Below are positions 1 through 10,695 of a stretch of DNA of 64,000 bases, in pieces (position 1 is the stretch's first letter; the number at the start of each line of letters is the position of its first letter). The notes below the pieces were generated by a model. That model was not told where the DNA came from and ran no database searches. It saw nothing but the letters and a program-made list of their open reading frames with translations. The DNA comes from Brachionus rotundiformis. Its lineage: Eukaryota; Rotifera; Eurotatoria; Ploima; Brachionidae. A program made the position numbers and the translations under genes. The stretch is taken from NCBI GenBank assembly GCA_016802295.1, contig JAESIW010000207.1:885978-949977 (forward strand), read 5' to 3'.

Positions 1-450
1 GCCAGTCTTTGGTTTACACAAGCAAAGGCTGACTTGGAATCGGCCAATAACGACATGCATCCTCTCACAGGCAAGCCTGCTTACGAGTGGGTCTGCTACA
101 AGTGCTACCGGGCCGTCGAGAAGGCCTTGCGTGCTTACCACTACTTTAAGGGAAATGGCAAGCTGCCAGCTAGTGACATTCACGGCCTTTTGCTCGGCGT
201 CGACACCAATATTAGAGACATTGCGTTCAGGTTTTGTAATTTTATTGGCAACGAAGCTAATTCTATGCAATATCCCGGAATTGCCAGATTCGGTAAAACG
301 CCTAATGAAGTTTTTCCATTGAGTAAGTTACATTGTTAAGGAATTTGGGTTTTGATTAATTTTTATTTCAATTTAGCTAAGGCCGAACAAGCTTTGGAAT
401 ATGGAAAAGAATTGTTAAAGTTAGTTGAAGATGTTATTTATGCAAGCTAA
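1..450 (+). CDS. HEPN-domain protein, C-terminal end (sacsin-like)
   Basis: This is the 3' end of a gene that begins before the window. Exon 1-322 is open from the first base; a 54-nt intron (323-376, GTAAG...TTTAG) is followed by exon 377-450 ending in TAA. The joined protein starts LWFTQAKADLESAN and continues with YEWVCYKCYRAVEKALRA, the helical pattern of HEPN domains, which close sacsin (DNAJC29) and related chaperones. The last residues are KLVEDVIYAS. In sacsin this domain dimerises and can bind nucleotides. Only about 140 residues are visible, so sacsin itself is inferred from the domain being C-terminal; another HEPN protein is possible. Confidence 0.75.
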
Positions 451-1481
451 ATGTAGAGATTGGATTTTCTCTAAGAGAAGAAATTTTTTTTAATAAAAGT
501 TGTATAATTTTCGATAATAAATGATTTATTGTTTGAAATAATTAAATAATTAATTAGTTTACAATTTTTTTTATTAAATTGACAATAATTAATTTATATT
601 CTATATGCTATAATAAATATAATTCTCTTTGAAGTTTGTTTTTCATTTTTATTAATTTTTCATTTGTTAAAAAAAAAACAATATATATTAATTAATTTAA
701 AAAACTGAATAAATTATTTTTAAAGAAGTTTTTTTTATCAATTCCTAAAATAATTATCAATTTCATTGAGTAAATCGAAATAAGCTTGAACACAAAAAGT
801 GTAAACAAATGAATATGTGGAAGCGTCAATCTTAAGTAGCAAAGCTTTTGCACCAACCTAAGCAACATGTTTTTTTTATTTAATCATGAATTAAATCTTA
901 AGCAAGATCTTCTAAGATCTTTTAAGGAAAAGATAATTACTTTATATTAAACTTTTTTAAATAAAAAGATTAAGTCTTCATAAAAGATTGACTTATATTA
1001 AATTCTATCCAAAAGATATGAGGATTTAAAATATTTTATGATATGATATGAAAGCCAGAGCTTTCTTACAGCCCAAAAGTTTAAGAGGTTCTAATAATAA
1101 TTATGATTGTTACACTTTTGCGTGAAGTCTAAAAAAGAAAATATTACGAAACAGCTCTAGATTCTTGATCAGACTTGTTTATAATTTTAAAAGCATGATT
1201 TTTAAAAATATTAAAAGTTAAAACTAAGTTTATTGATTAAAATATATTTTTTAAATTTTTTAAATCCATTTTACAATAATTAATATATAATGTATAATCT
1301 TAAGTATTTATTTTATTTATGTTAATTTAAAGTAACATAATTAGATTTCTATTAAAGTTTACCTGCCAAATTTAGCCAAAATTTGACTTTTTTCTAAAAA
1401 TTGTATGGCATATTACGAGTTATTTCATAATAATAATATTAAAAAATATTCAAAACTTTTGTTTTCATTTAATGGACCATA
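451..1481. repeat. Left copy of segmental duplication, noncoding part
   Basis: There is no gene here. The stretches about 460-595, 970-1045 and 1185-1265 reappear in the same order at about 4993-5125, 5122-5190 and 6350-6430 with few substitutions, separated by unequal unique sequence. They belong to the duplication that also carries the phosphatase genes. The rest is AT-rich sequence with no visible signal. Confidence 0.7.
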
Positions 1482-1985
1482 ATGTCAAAGTTAAGGATTA
1501 AATGTTTAGATTACTCAGAAGTAATCGACAATTTCCTATTTATTGGCGATCATCAATCGGCTAAGAATTTAGATGGCCTTAAATTGTTAAAAATAACACA
1601 TATAGTTAATTTAGCTGGAAAATGTCATTTTCCAGCCGACTTCACTTATGGTGTTTTTCACTTTAAAGATGGTTCAGACCAAGAAGAAGAAATAAATGAA
1701 AAAATTCCGATCATATGCTCATTTATTGAAAACGCACGCCAAAATTCTGCTAACCGTGTTTTTGTTCATTGCCGAGCTGGTTTAAGTCGTTCACCATTTA
1801 TTGTAATATCTTATTTGATGAAAAATTTTAATTATGATCTTAATACTGCATATGAACAAGTTAAAAATTCTCGACCGCAAATTCGAATGCATGAAAACCA
1901 TTGCACCACTCTATTAAAAATGGATTATAACAGAAATAGCTGCTCTTTGGAAAAAATTTTAAATCGTAAAATGATTACTAGATAA
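1482..1985 (+). CDS. Atypical dual-specificity phosphatase (copy 1)
   Basis: A single-exon gene of 167 aa. The signature HCRAGLSRS gives nucleophile Cys97 and Arg103 of the HCX5R loop, and Asp residues at 64-67 (FKDGSDQ) could supply the general acid. The SRPQI motif near residue 130 is typical of small atypical DUSPs, which dephosphorylate Ser/Thr/Tyr phosphoproteins or other phosphate esters. No kinase-docking (CDC25-like) domain is present. The protein is identical to the copy at 7081-7584, and the shared block runs beyond the gene on both sides. The substrate cannot be inferred from sequence. Confidence 0.88.
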   Translation: MSKLRIKCLDYSEVIDNFLFIGDHQSAKNLDGLKLLKITHIVNLAGKCHFPADFTYGVFHFKDGSDQEEEINEKIPIICSFIENARQNSANRVFVHCRAGLSRSPFIVISYLMKNFNYDLNTAYEQVKNSRPQIRMHENHCTTLLKMDYNRNSCSLEKILNRKMITR

Positions 1986-2082
1986 AATGTTTTCAGAATG
2001 CTTCTATTCATCTAAAATATTAACAATCAATACTTTTTTTTCAGTTTTATTTTTTAAATAAACTTTAAAAAACTACAAAAAA

Positions 2083-2517
2083 CTAAAAATTAATATAAAT
2101 TTTTTTATAGTTCATAATCCATGAAATTATTAGCCACGCACAAACCCAATATATTGAGTTTGAAAGAAGTAAGAAATGACTGCTTCCAAAATAAAAATTT
2201 GGAAAGTAGTTACCAAAGATGATGTGACCAATATAAACGACTATTGAGTTGCGTCCCATATATATAAACGGAGTTCCTGGATACACAGCTAGAAAATCTA
2301 TTAAAAAAAATAGTACACTTAAACTTAAAAGGCCAATGGATGCCATCACCAGTATAAAACTCAATGACCACAGATTTTTGTTAATCGGAATCCATCCATC
2401 GTTAATGCTAAATTTGCACAATATTAATCCAACAAGTCCAAAAATAATACCATAAAAAATAAACTTGGAAATTATTTTTACTTTGTTTTCGTAATGCAAA
2501 ATAATATGTCCAGTCAT
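2083..2517 (-). pseudogene. Truncated 3' end of HGSNAT-like gene (copy 1)
   Basis: This minus-strand stretch is the same as the last part of the intact gene at 7682-9427 and encodes only about 145 C-terminal residues (the last transmembrane helices and the stop). The homology stops abruptly after base 2517. The catalytic first half is missing, so it cannot make an acetyltransferase. It lies convergent with, and about 100 bp after, the adjacent phosphatase, exactly as in the intact copy. Confidence 0.88.
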
Positions 2518-2826
2518 GCCAATACAAAGTATAACATTAATGGAAATCAAGGAGTACCTATTGAGGGATCATACAATTTGTGCACTGGTAATGTTTTTAA
2601 AGATCAAGTTATCAGTATTTCTCATTATGAGTGCAGTTGTGATTCAATAAATGTTGCGCTAGATATAGATGATTTTTATATTCCATCAGAAACCAAAGTC
2701 CTTAAACCCGGTGAAACAGTAAGATTAAAGGCCTGGAAAAGTGGATTACTTAAAGTTTACGTTAGCAATAATTGTGAAAATGAGCCTTATAAACATAAAT
2801 TCTGTCGTTTTAAAGTTGATTATTAA
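2518..2826 (+). pseudogene. Orphan 3' coding fragment joined at the duplication breakpoint
   Basis: Immediately after the breakpoint the plus strand has about 100 open codons ending in TAA at 2824-2826. The residues look protein-like: seven cysteines (for example HYECSCDS and NNCENE), acidic patches and a KPGETVRLKAWKSG stretch. An in-frame ATG at 2494 exists, but it lies within antisense HGSNAT sequence and is probably fortuitous. I do not recognise the family. It is most likely the last exon of a gene cut off when the segment was inserted. Confidence 0.45.
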
Positions 2827-4308
2827 ATTTTTATAAACTAAATAAAAATTAAACTGATTTGAGTCTGACATAATCTTCTTTTGCATTTGCTAACCTATTC
2901 TTAATGTCTTTATGTGTGTCTACTGATTCAAAAAATACATGTGGTATAACTAATTTTATTAATAATCTAGTTTGTCTCTAGTTATATATTTAGATAAATC
3001 TTTTATTTAATTTAACTAATTTTAATGTAAAATGCTTTACATGCTATGTAAATTTGAAATTAAAATAATATAAAAAAATTTTTTCCCAACCCAATTGATA
3101 AATCGATCTTTTAATATCATCATTTTTAAAACAAAAAATGAGCTTTTAATTTTTATTATTTATATTATTAAGGAAGTTTACCAAATATTTTTTAGCTGAC
3201 TACCGTAAATTCTCGAAACTTAGTACATGTAACTAAATCGGATTTTTTAAGTTGTTACATGTAACAAGTACCATCTTTCCTATGTTATAACTTACTTAAT
3301 TTTATTAATCCGATTTAGTTACATGTACTAAGTTTCGAGAATTTACGGTAGTTTATTTTTAGTAAACAAAATTTTAGCCATTCAAGGAAACTACAAAGGT
3401 CAAGCTTGTATTAAAAGTCATATTTTTGTTGCATTTCTTAATTAATATCCTTATAATTTTTTTTGTTTGCTTGTAGAAATTAGCATTTCCTAAAACAGAT
3501 GCCACAATATGCTGATTTATGCGAATCTTATTTTTGGAGATTAAAAAATTTTTAATTAATTTGTATCTCTATTTAAAAAGTTGCATCAATTTAGGTAATA
3601 AATTATAAGCAATTCACATTTATTAACGTCTTGAAAAAAAATGGCACTTTAAAAAACCACACATGACTTATTTAGATTGTTGTATAGAAAATTTTGGTTA
3701 ATGATTCAGAATATTATTTGCTGTTTGCATTATTTAATCAGTACAATATCTTGCGAGCGTTCATGCAATAATAATTGTAATTTTAGAATTTAAAAAGAAA
3801 ATTATAGGGAAAATATTTAATAGCAGTTGAATTTAAGCTTATGTCAGTAACGACTGGTCTATGTAGCGACCTGCCACCCTAAATAAAAATAATAGTAGGC
3901 TTCAATTTAATTTAAAAATTGGCTTTAAATTTAGAAAACGACATTTTACCAAAAGCAAAATCAAATCAAAGATATCCTTTTAAAAACTGAGCATCTAAAA
4001 TTTCAATTTTAAACATTAGTTTTAACTTAGAAACTTGAACATTATGAAAAATCAAGTATACTAATGTTAGCTAAAATTGGATGCCACTATTTAAATTTTT
4101 TTAGGCTTATAAATTCTATTAATTTAAATGCATGTATTTTTGTTTAAATGCGAGGCTTTAGTCAAAAAAATTTAATGGCTCTTATTCAGTTATACATTTA
4201 AAATTTCATCTAGAGCTTAATTGTTCACCACTATTTAAATTCTAGTAAAATAAGTTTGATTTATTTTATTTGTTTTAAGCTAGTGTAAAATATTTTCAAT
4301 TCAGCAAA
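2827..4308. other. Intergenic, with one fold-back element
   Basis: Apart from the inverted-repeat element at 3199-3352 I see no gene or RNA here, only AT-rich sequence. Confidence 0.6.
3199..3352. mobile_element. Fold-back MITE with 46-bp perfect arms
   Basis: The arms 3199-3244 and 3307-3352 are exact reverse complements, with a 62-bp spacer. Taking the outer TA as target duplication, the ends read TA-CCGTAAA...TTTACGG-TA. The spacer contains a further palindrome, TTACATGTAA. The CCGTAAA end matches the larger element at 5516-6030, suggesting one TA-targeting DNA-transposon group. There is no coding capacity. Confidence 0.8.
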
Positions 4309-4848
4309 ATGATAGGCCAATTTGCAGACAAGGGAATTGAAGCTTTAACGCTTTTAAAAGCGGCAAGTCCTAAGCTAGATCAGCCGGCATCGTTGGCTTC
4401 AAATATTGAAAGCATTGTAGCAAGTTTGCAATCGTTAGATGAAAAGCTTACTCAGCTTGACAAGAAGGTGGACAATTTGGATAAGAAAGTAAACGATTTG
4501 GACAAGAAAGTGGACAATTTGGATAGGAAATTAACTGAAATCGACAATAAAAATGCTGTAAAACTGTCAAATATTTATGTAAATTCTGACAAATCTTTAA
4601 TTAATTGGTTCAAAGTAATCATTCATTTAAAATCCTAATAATTCTTTTCAAAACTCAATTTAAAATTTACAACCTAGATACCTGGCAAGAGTCTACCTCA
4701 CAAATGTAAAGATTTGGCAAGTTTTAAAGATTTAAATGAAAAGCAGGTGAAAGATTTCCTTGATTACTATCAGATAAAAGACAAACATGTAACAGATCAT
4801 AAAACTTTGGCCAATTATTTAGGAATTAATCCAAGTTTTGTAGTTTGA
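4309..4848 (+). CDS. Small coiled-coil protein, unknown function
   Basis: Exons 4309-4614 and 4678-4848 join in phase 0 across a 63-nt intron (GTAATC...CCTAG) to give 158 aa. An alternative donor at 4579 also keeps frame but drops 12 residues. Residues about 42-80 hold four heptads of the type LDKKVDN/LDKKVND, with Leu and Val at a/d positions, so a two- or three-stranded coiled coil is expected. The C-terminal exon is basic and helical (KDLASFKDLNEKQVKDF). There is no signal peptide or membrane segment, and the family is not recognised. Confidence 0.6.
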
Positions 4849-4992
4849 TCATTAAAAGCTCTAGAAAAGACTTAAAAAATTCATATGGGTTTTAAAATTT
4901 AATAAATTTTTTTTATTAATTTAAATTTTTATTTTAAATAGTTTTTTGGATGAGAAAAAATTTTCTTAAACAAAATTTAAAATAAGTATCAT

Positions 4993-7080
4993 GATTTTCT
5001 CTAAGAGAAGAAATTTTTTTTAATAAAAGTTGTATAATTTTTGATAATAAATGATTTATTGTTTGAAATAATTAAATAATTAATTAGTTAACAATTTTTT
5101 TTTATTAAATTGACAATAATTAAGTCTTCATAAAAGATTGATTTATATTAAACTCTATCCAAAAGATATGAGGATTTAAAATTTTTTAAACGAGTCATTA
5201 TGACTCGTCTGTTTATTCTAGTGTTAATTATTATTATTATTTTTATTCAAAAAAATTAAGGAAAGATATGAAAGCCAGTTCTTTAACACAAACAAAATAT
5301 TAAAAATTACAGGCCTCAAGTTCAAAAGTAGCAAAACATGTTCCATTCGCACTTGGTACATTCTTTACTACCAATATTAGATTCTGCATAACTATTCATA
5401 AGTCTGCAAGATTCAGAACTTTGTGAATTTTAGTATAAATACAAAACCAAAATATCAAAAATGCTAAAGCTGAAGTTCTGAAAGAAAAAAACATTCTCTG
5501 TTAGTTGAAACACTAGTACCGTAAAACCTTGCAAACTACCCCATGAGGTTCAAACGAGAAAATGGGGGGGGTTATAATTTAACAGCAATTTATTCTGTAA
5601 AATTATTTAAAAAAATAATTTAGAAGCCCGAGTTTATATTGAAATTATTTATTTAAATTGATGGGGTAAAACGGAAAAAAGTTTAATTTTTGACTGGGCT
5701 TTTAAAGAAAATTTCGGTACTTTTGAAAAAAAATTAATAAAAAAATTTAAAAAAAATATTAAAAAAAGAGAAATTATAACTATACAATGTTTTAATATTT
5801 TACAAAAACTAAGCCATTTCTGTGTCTGAATTATCTTCATCATCTTCATAGGGTTATACTGAAAATCTGTTAGTATTATTATAAGAATTTTAATTAATTT
5901 TTAAATACAACCCCGGTGTAATACAGAATTATTTTTTTTAAACCCATGGGGTTATATCATATATTATGGTGGGGGGGTATAGCAAGTTACACACTATAAC
6001 CCCGGGGTAGTTTGCAAGGTTTTACGGTACATCCTCGTTTAAAATTTTAAGTTTTGAATTTTGCAGACTTATGCAGAGTTTTGCAGAACTGGTGAAGTAA
6101 CTTTTGAACTTGAGCTTTGGCATTTAATATTTTATTGTTGTTTTTTGTTCCAAATTTCACAATGCCAATTAGGGTCTTTTGATAATTTAAGAATCCATAA
6201 TGATCTTTCAGCAATAGAAAGAATCTTGAATTTTATTTCAATTTGTTAATAAGTTGTTAACAAGAATCCACGTGTTTTCTTGAATTTTTGATAACTGCTG
6301 ACAATTATTTTAAAATCTTAAATTGACTTACTAGAATCTTTTTTATTATTTTTAAAGTATGATTTTTAAAAATAATTTATTAAAAGTTAAAACTAAGTTA
6401 ATTGATTAAAAATATATTTTTTAAATTTTTTAAATCTTTTTTTCAAAAATAAAAATATAAGGTATAATCTATAAGCAAAATAAATAAATAATTTAACATA
6501 ATTAATTAATATTTTTCATTTAAGAATTTATTACTATGCTCCAGATTTTGAACTAGAAAATGATTATAAAAATACCTATATTTCTTATTCTCTTATTATA
6601 AGAAGAGAATCTTTTATTATTTTTTTGTACTATATATGTAAATATTTTTATAGGAATTATATACAAAGTCATATATCTATAAATATAAAAAATATAAGCC
6701 TAAAAGGTATTTTTTGTCTAAAAACATGAATTAAAATTAATAATATTTTTTTGAAAGGAAAATTTTAAAAATATCAAAAATTATTTCTAATAATTAACAG
6801 AATTAACAAATTTCTTCACAAACATATCTTTTGATTAAATTTCAACTAAAGTTAAATAAATAAATTCATATATGATTATTTTTTAAAAATTTAAAATAAC
6901 ATAATTAGATTTCTATTAAAATTTACCTGCCAAATTTATCCAAAATTTGATTTTTTCTAAAAATTGCATGGCCTATTACGAGTTATTTCACAATAATAAT
7001 CATTATTATTGTGAAATAAATATTGAATATTTTTAATAGTATTAAAAATATTAACTTTTGTTTTCATTTAATGGACCATA
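4993..7080. repeat. Right copy of segmental duplication, noncoding part
   Basis: This contains the counterparts of 460-595, 970-1045 and 1185-1480, in the same order, interrupted by the DNA element at 5516-6030 and other unshared sequence. No gene is visible before the phosphatase at 7081. Confidence 0.7.
5516..6030. mobile_element. DNA transposon remnant/MITE, 515 bp, 27-bp TIRs
   Basis: Bases 5516-5542 and 6004-6030 are perfect inverted repeats (end GTACCGTAAAACC). The outer TA can be read as target duplication, leaving TIRs that begin CCGTAAAACC. Several GGGGTTATA-like words follow both ends inside the element (about 5563, 5947, 5996), as expected for subterminal transposase-binding repeats. 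On the minus strand, 5809-5852 reads as an acidic tail (EDDEDNSDTEMA) followed by a stop, possibly the end of a lost pogo/Tigger-like transposase; this last point is speculative. Confidence 0.75.
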
Positions 7081-7584
7081 ATGTCAAAGTTAAGGATTAA
7101 ATGTTTAGATTACTCAGAAGTAATCGACAATTTCCTATTTATTGGCGATCATCAATCGGCTAAGAATTTAGATGGCCTTAAATTGTTAAAAATAACACAT
7201 ATAGTTAATTTAGCTGGAAAATGTCATTTTCCAGCCGACTTCACTTATGGTGTTTTTCACTTTAAAGATGGTTCAGACCAAGAAGAAGAAATAAATGAAA
7301 AAATTCCGATCATATGCTCATTTATTGAAAACGCACGCCAAAATTCTGCTAACCGTGTTTTTGTTCATTGCCGAGCTGGTTTAAGTCGTTCACCATTTAT
7401 TGTAATATCTTATTTGATGAAAAATTTTAATTATGATCTTAATACTGCATATGAACAAGTTAAAAATTCTCGACCGCAAATTCGAATGCATGAAAACCAT
7501 TGCACCACTCTATTAAAAATGGATTATAACAGAAATAGCTGCTCTTTGGAAAAAATTTTAAATCGTAAAATGATTACTAGATAA
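7081..7584 (+). CDS. Atypical dual-specificity phosphatase (copy 2)
   Basis: The encoded protein is identical to that of 1482-1985: 167 aa, HCX5R loop Cys97-Arg103. This copy sits in what appears to be the original context, 97 bp from the convergent 3' end of an intact HGSNAT gene. The surrounding identical block runs 7053-8116. The upstream flanks of the two copies have diverged by insertions and substitutions, so their promoters may differ. Confidence 0.88.
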   Translation: MSKLRIKCLDYSEVIDNFLFIGDHQSAKNLDGLKLLKITHIVNLAGKCHFPADFTYGVFHFKDGSDQEEEINEKIPIICSFIENARQNSANRVFVHCRAGLSRSPFIVISYLMKNFNYDLNTAYEQVKNSRPQIRMHENHCTTLLKMDYNRNSCSLEKILNRKMITR

Positions 7585-7681
7585 AATGTTTTCAGAATGC
7601 TTCTATTCATCTAAAATATTAACAATCAATACTTTTTTTTCAGTTTTATTTTTTAAATAAACTTTAAAAAACTACAAAAAA

Positions 7682-9427
7682 CTAAAAATTAATATAAATT
7701 TTTTTATAGTTCATAATCCATGAAATTATTAGCCACGCACAAACCCAATATATTGAGTTTGAAAGAAGTAAGAAATGACTGCTTCCAAAATAAAAATTTG
7801 GAAAGTAGTTACCAAAGATGATGTGACCAATATAAACGACTATTGAGTTGCGTCCCATATATATAAACGGAGTTCCTGGATACACAGCTAGAAAATCTAT
7901 TAAAAAAAATAGTACACTTAAACTTAAAAGGCCAATGGATGCCATCACCAGTATAAAACTCAATGACCACAGATTTTTGTTAATCGGAATCCATCCATCG
8001 TTAATGCTAAATTTGCACAATATTAATCCAACAAGTCCAAAAATAATACCATAAAAAATAAACTTGGAAATTATTTTTACTTTGTTTTCGTAATGCAAAA
8101 TAATATGTCCAGTCATAACACCTAAATAAGTAAGAACACAACTTGTTAGACAACCGAGAAGACCTTCAGGATCATAAGGAACTTGATTTTGGTAAATAAA
8201 TTTACAAGTTGGATCTTGATACATGTGATTGGAGCCTAGGATTTTACGATCAATAAAACCAGCAGCACCCCCAGTACAATTAAAATGTGAACTGTTTTCA
8301 TGTAAGCCACCTGGTCCAAGATAACCTGATTGACAATTACTGAAAGTTAATAAAAATGTAAAAAGTAGCCATAAAATTAGCAGAAACATGTTCACCAGCC
8401 ATTGGACCCAATAATTAACTAACTCAACAAATTTTTTTTGATTATTTAACAAAATATTGTATTCATAATTATTAAATTTTATATTCAATACTTCTAGTAG
8501 AGCGATTACTAAGTACGATATAGAAAAACGTTGCAAGACGCCCATTATTCGTATTTCACTTATTTTTAAATCAGAAGAGTTGGATGTGACCAAACCAAAA
8601 AAAAATAATAAAAAAGTTCTTCTAGTGATTTTAAAAATAACAGTTGACAATTTAAAATTGTTTTGTCTAATAAGACTTTTAAAAGACAAAGGAATTGATA
8701 CGCCCATAAGAAAAACAAATATCGGAAACACAGTATCAGCCAAATTAAGACCATTCCATACCGAATGGTCCAATACTGAATACCCACCAGCTCCAAAATT
8801 GACAAAAATCATTATACTTAAGCATATTCCCCGTAGAACATCAATACTTTTTACTCTATTTGGTCTAGTTACAGGTCTCAAAACACCTTCTTGGTCTTCA
8901 TTTATGACAATTCGATCTCTGTCTTCTTCTGGAACATAATTCCATCGAAATTTAAATTTTATGTAAATAAATTTAATCAAAAAATAAAGCAAATAAAAAC
9001 CAAATAAAATGATCGATAAAATAATCAATGGTTGGTATTTATTGTTTACTCCGCTATCCATAGTGGTTAAGTAACAATTATATGTATTATTAACATGATC
9101 AATTCGAATTCGTATGACAGATTTTTCGTTTAATGGTAGCGGCTTTTGTGTAATCGATTGGCATAAGAATTCATTGCTAAAAATCAATTTGAATTGGAAA
9201 TAATAGCTTGGATAAAAGGTATCCAGTGAAATAGAGTAATTTAGGGCCTTGTTGAATTGCCCATAGCTGATCGCTTTGCATTTATCACATTCAGTATTTC
9301 TAATGGCTACACTAATGCTATTTGAAGAATTTGTCTCGAGTAGAATGGTCGAATTTTGGCTATTTTGTGAGGAAATTTTTTTGCATAGAAAAATTAATAC
9401 GCCAATAATTATTAACAAAAATCTCAT
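7682..9427 (-). CDS. HGSNAT: Heparan-alpha-glucosaminide N-acetyltransferase (lysosomal)
   Basis: A single-exon gene of 581 aa. The lysosomal membrane enzyme passes acetyl from cytosolic acetyl-CoA to terminal glucosamine of heparan sulfate. An N-terminal hydrophobic segment (FLLIIIGVLIFLC) is followed by a Cys-containing luminal domain, then a membrane helix near 130-152. The family block SIDVLRGICLSIMIFVNFG and HSVWNGLNLADTVFPIF contains the histidine that aligns with the catalytic His269 of the human enzyme. Further hydrophobic helices run to the C-terminus. Length is close to the human protein. The last 435 bp are duplicated at 2083-2517. Confidence 0.92.
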   Translation of the reverse strand: MRFLLIIIGVLIFLCKKISSQNSQNSTILLETNSSNSISVAIRNTECDKCKAISYGQFNKALNYSISLDTFYPSYYFQFKLIFSNEFLCQSITQKPLPLNEKSVIRIRIDHVNNTYNCYLTTMDSGVNNKYQPLIILSIILFGFYLLYFLIKFIYIKFKFRWNYVPEEDRDRIVINEDQEGVLRPVTRPNRVKSIDVLRGICLSIMIFVNFGAGGYSVLDHSVWNGLNLADTVFPIFVFLMGVSIPLSFKSLIRQNNFKLSTVIFKITRRTFLLFFFGLVTSNSSDLKISEIRIMGVLQRFSISYLVIALLEVLNIKFNNYEYNILLNNQKKFVELVNYWVQWLVNMFLLILWLLFTFLLTFSNCQSGYLGPGGLHENSSHFNCTGGAAGFIDRKILGSNHMYQDPTCKFIYQNQVPYDPEGLLGCLTSCVLTYLGVMTGHIILHYENKVKIISKFIFYGIIFGLVGLILCKFSINDGWIPINKNLWSLSFILVMASIGLLSLSVLFFLIDFLAVYPGTPFIYMGRNSIVVYIGHIIFGNYFPNFYFGSSHFLLLSNSIYWVCAWLIISWIMNYKKIYINF

Positions 9428-10695
9428 CTTTTAAATAAATCTATTTTTGAAATAATTAGATAAGGTTCTCTTAAATATGAGAATTATTTATTAAGATTTT
9501 AGTATAAATTCATGGGACTATCAACTAAATTATAGTTTGTTAAGCAATTTTTTAAGATAATTTTTCTTTTCATTTGATTAAATATTTTTGTTTAAAAAAG
9601 ATCAAAAGTAGAAAATATTAAGTTTAAGACTTTTCAAATTTTAGAACAAAAAGTCTCATTTAATTACATTTTTTAACAAAATAGAATTTTATTGATCTGG
9701 AGACTTGTAAAGCTAATATAATAAGTATCTAATTTTTCAAATTTTATATCTAATTGTACTGAATTGTGAAAAAACTATTTTCTAAGCGAAAATAACTTAA
9801 AAATTAAAATCAAAAAATGAGCGAAAGTGATACATCAACTTCTTGTTTATTAGTTCCAGTTTATCAAGCAACTCATGGTCAAGATATTGATTATCTCTTT
9901 AATTTTTGATACTTTTTTTTGAGTCTGTGTGAATTTTGTTTCTCTTTATTTTTTTTTGTGTGATACTTTAATACTTAAATAATATATTTAAATAAATTAA
10001 TTTAGTCATTTATATAATTTTTTTTTATTCTTTATATCTAGATGCCAGAATCATTTACTTAGATACTAAATTAATTTGTAGGCCATAATTAAGTTCTTTA
10101 TATAGCATAATTATATAAAAAAATTGTTAATTCTTTTAAATTTGAAAATAATAGGCTCATAAAAATTTATTTTTAAGTTTATAGTATATCAATTTTGATT
10201 TTGATTTTGAAACTTTTATATTACTGATTATTTTTATATTTTAAACCGTTTTTTAGTATTTAGTTTATTAATCCATAATATTTTTTTAATTTGAAAATAT
10301 AAAGAAAATTTTGTCTCATATAAATATTTGATTATTTAAAATGACATGATAATGCTTAATTAAATTCAAGCCTAAATTGAATCAGTAGTAAATCTTCTCA
10401 AATACAATACTAAATATTTTTTCAAGCAATCATTAAGAAAAAATGTTATTCAATACCAAAAGCAAAATATTTGATAATTAAACTCAAAATTATTTAAATT
10501 TTTTAAATTTCTTATTTTACTTGTTCACAGTATCAAGGTAAGCAATTTACATATTTTTAGTTATTCGTATTTAAAATAAATTCAAATTTTTTCTTTAATT
10601 TTTATTTATAAAAATTTCTAATAAAATTAATCAATATATCTCTTAATAATAAGCAAAATCTAACACTAGACTAATACAATAGGAATGAATCCTAT
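9428..10695. other. Intergenic
   Basis: This is about 1.3 kb of AT-rich sequence. A short ORF, ATG at 9817 to TGA at 9907-9909 (30 codons, MSESDTSTSCLLVPVYQ...), has protein-like composition and might be a first exon, but no continuation was found. Confidence 0.5.

Noticed and set aside
5649..5849. Minus-strand 66-codon ORF inside the DNA element
   Set aside because: Phe/Lys/Ile-rich with an early non-ATG start; only the acidic tail in another frame looks meaningful.
6061..6249. Plus-strand 62-codon ORF
   Set aside because: No family signal, no neighbours or splice partners, lies in duplicated noncoding sequence.
8580..8939. Plus-strand ORF of 119 codons within HGSNAT
   Set aside because: Antisense shadow of a well-supported gene.
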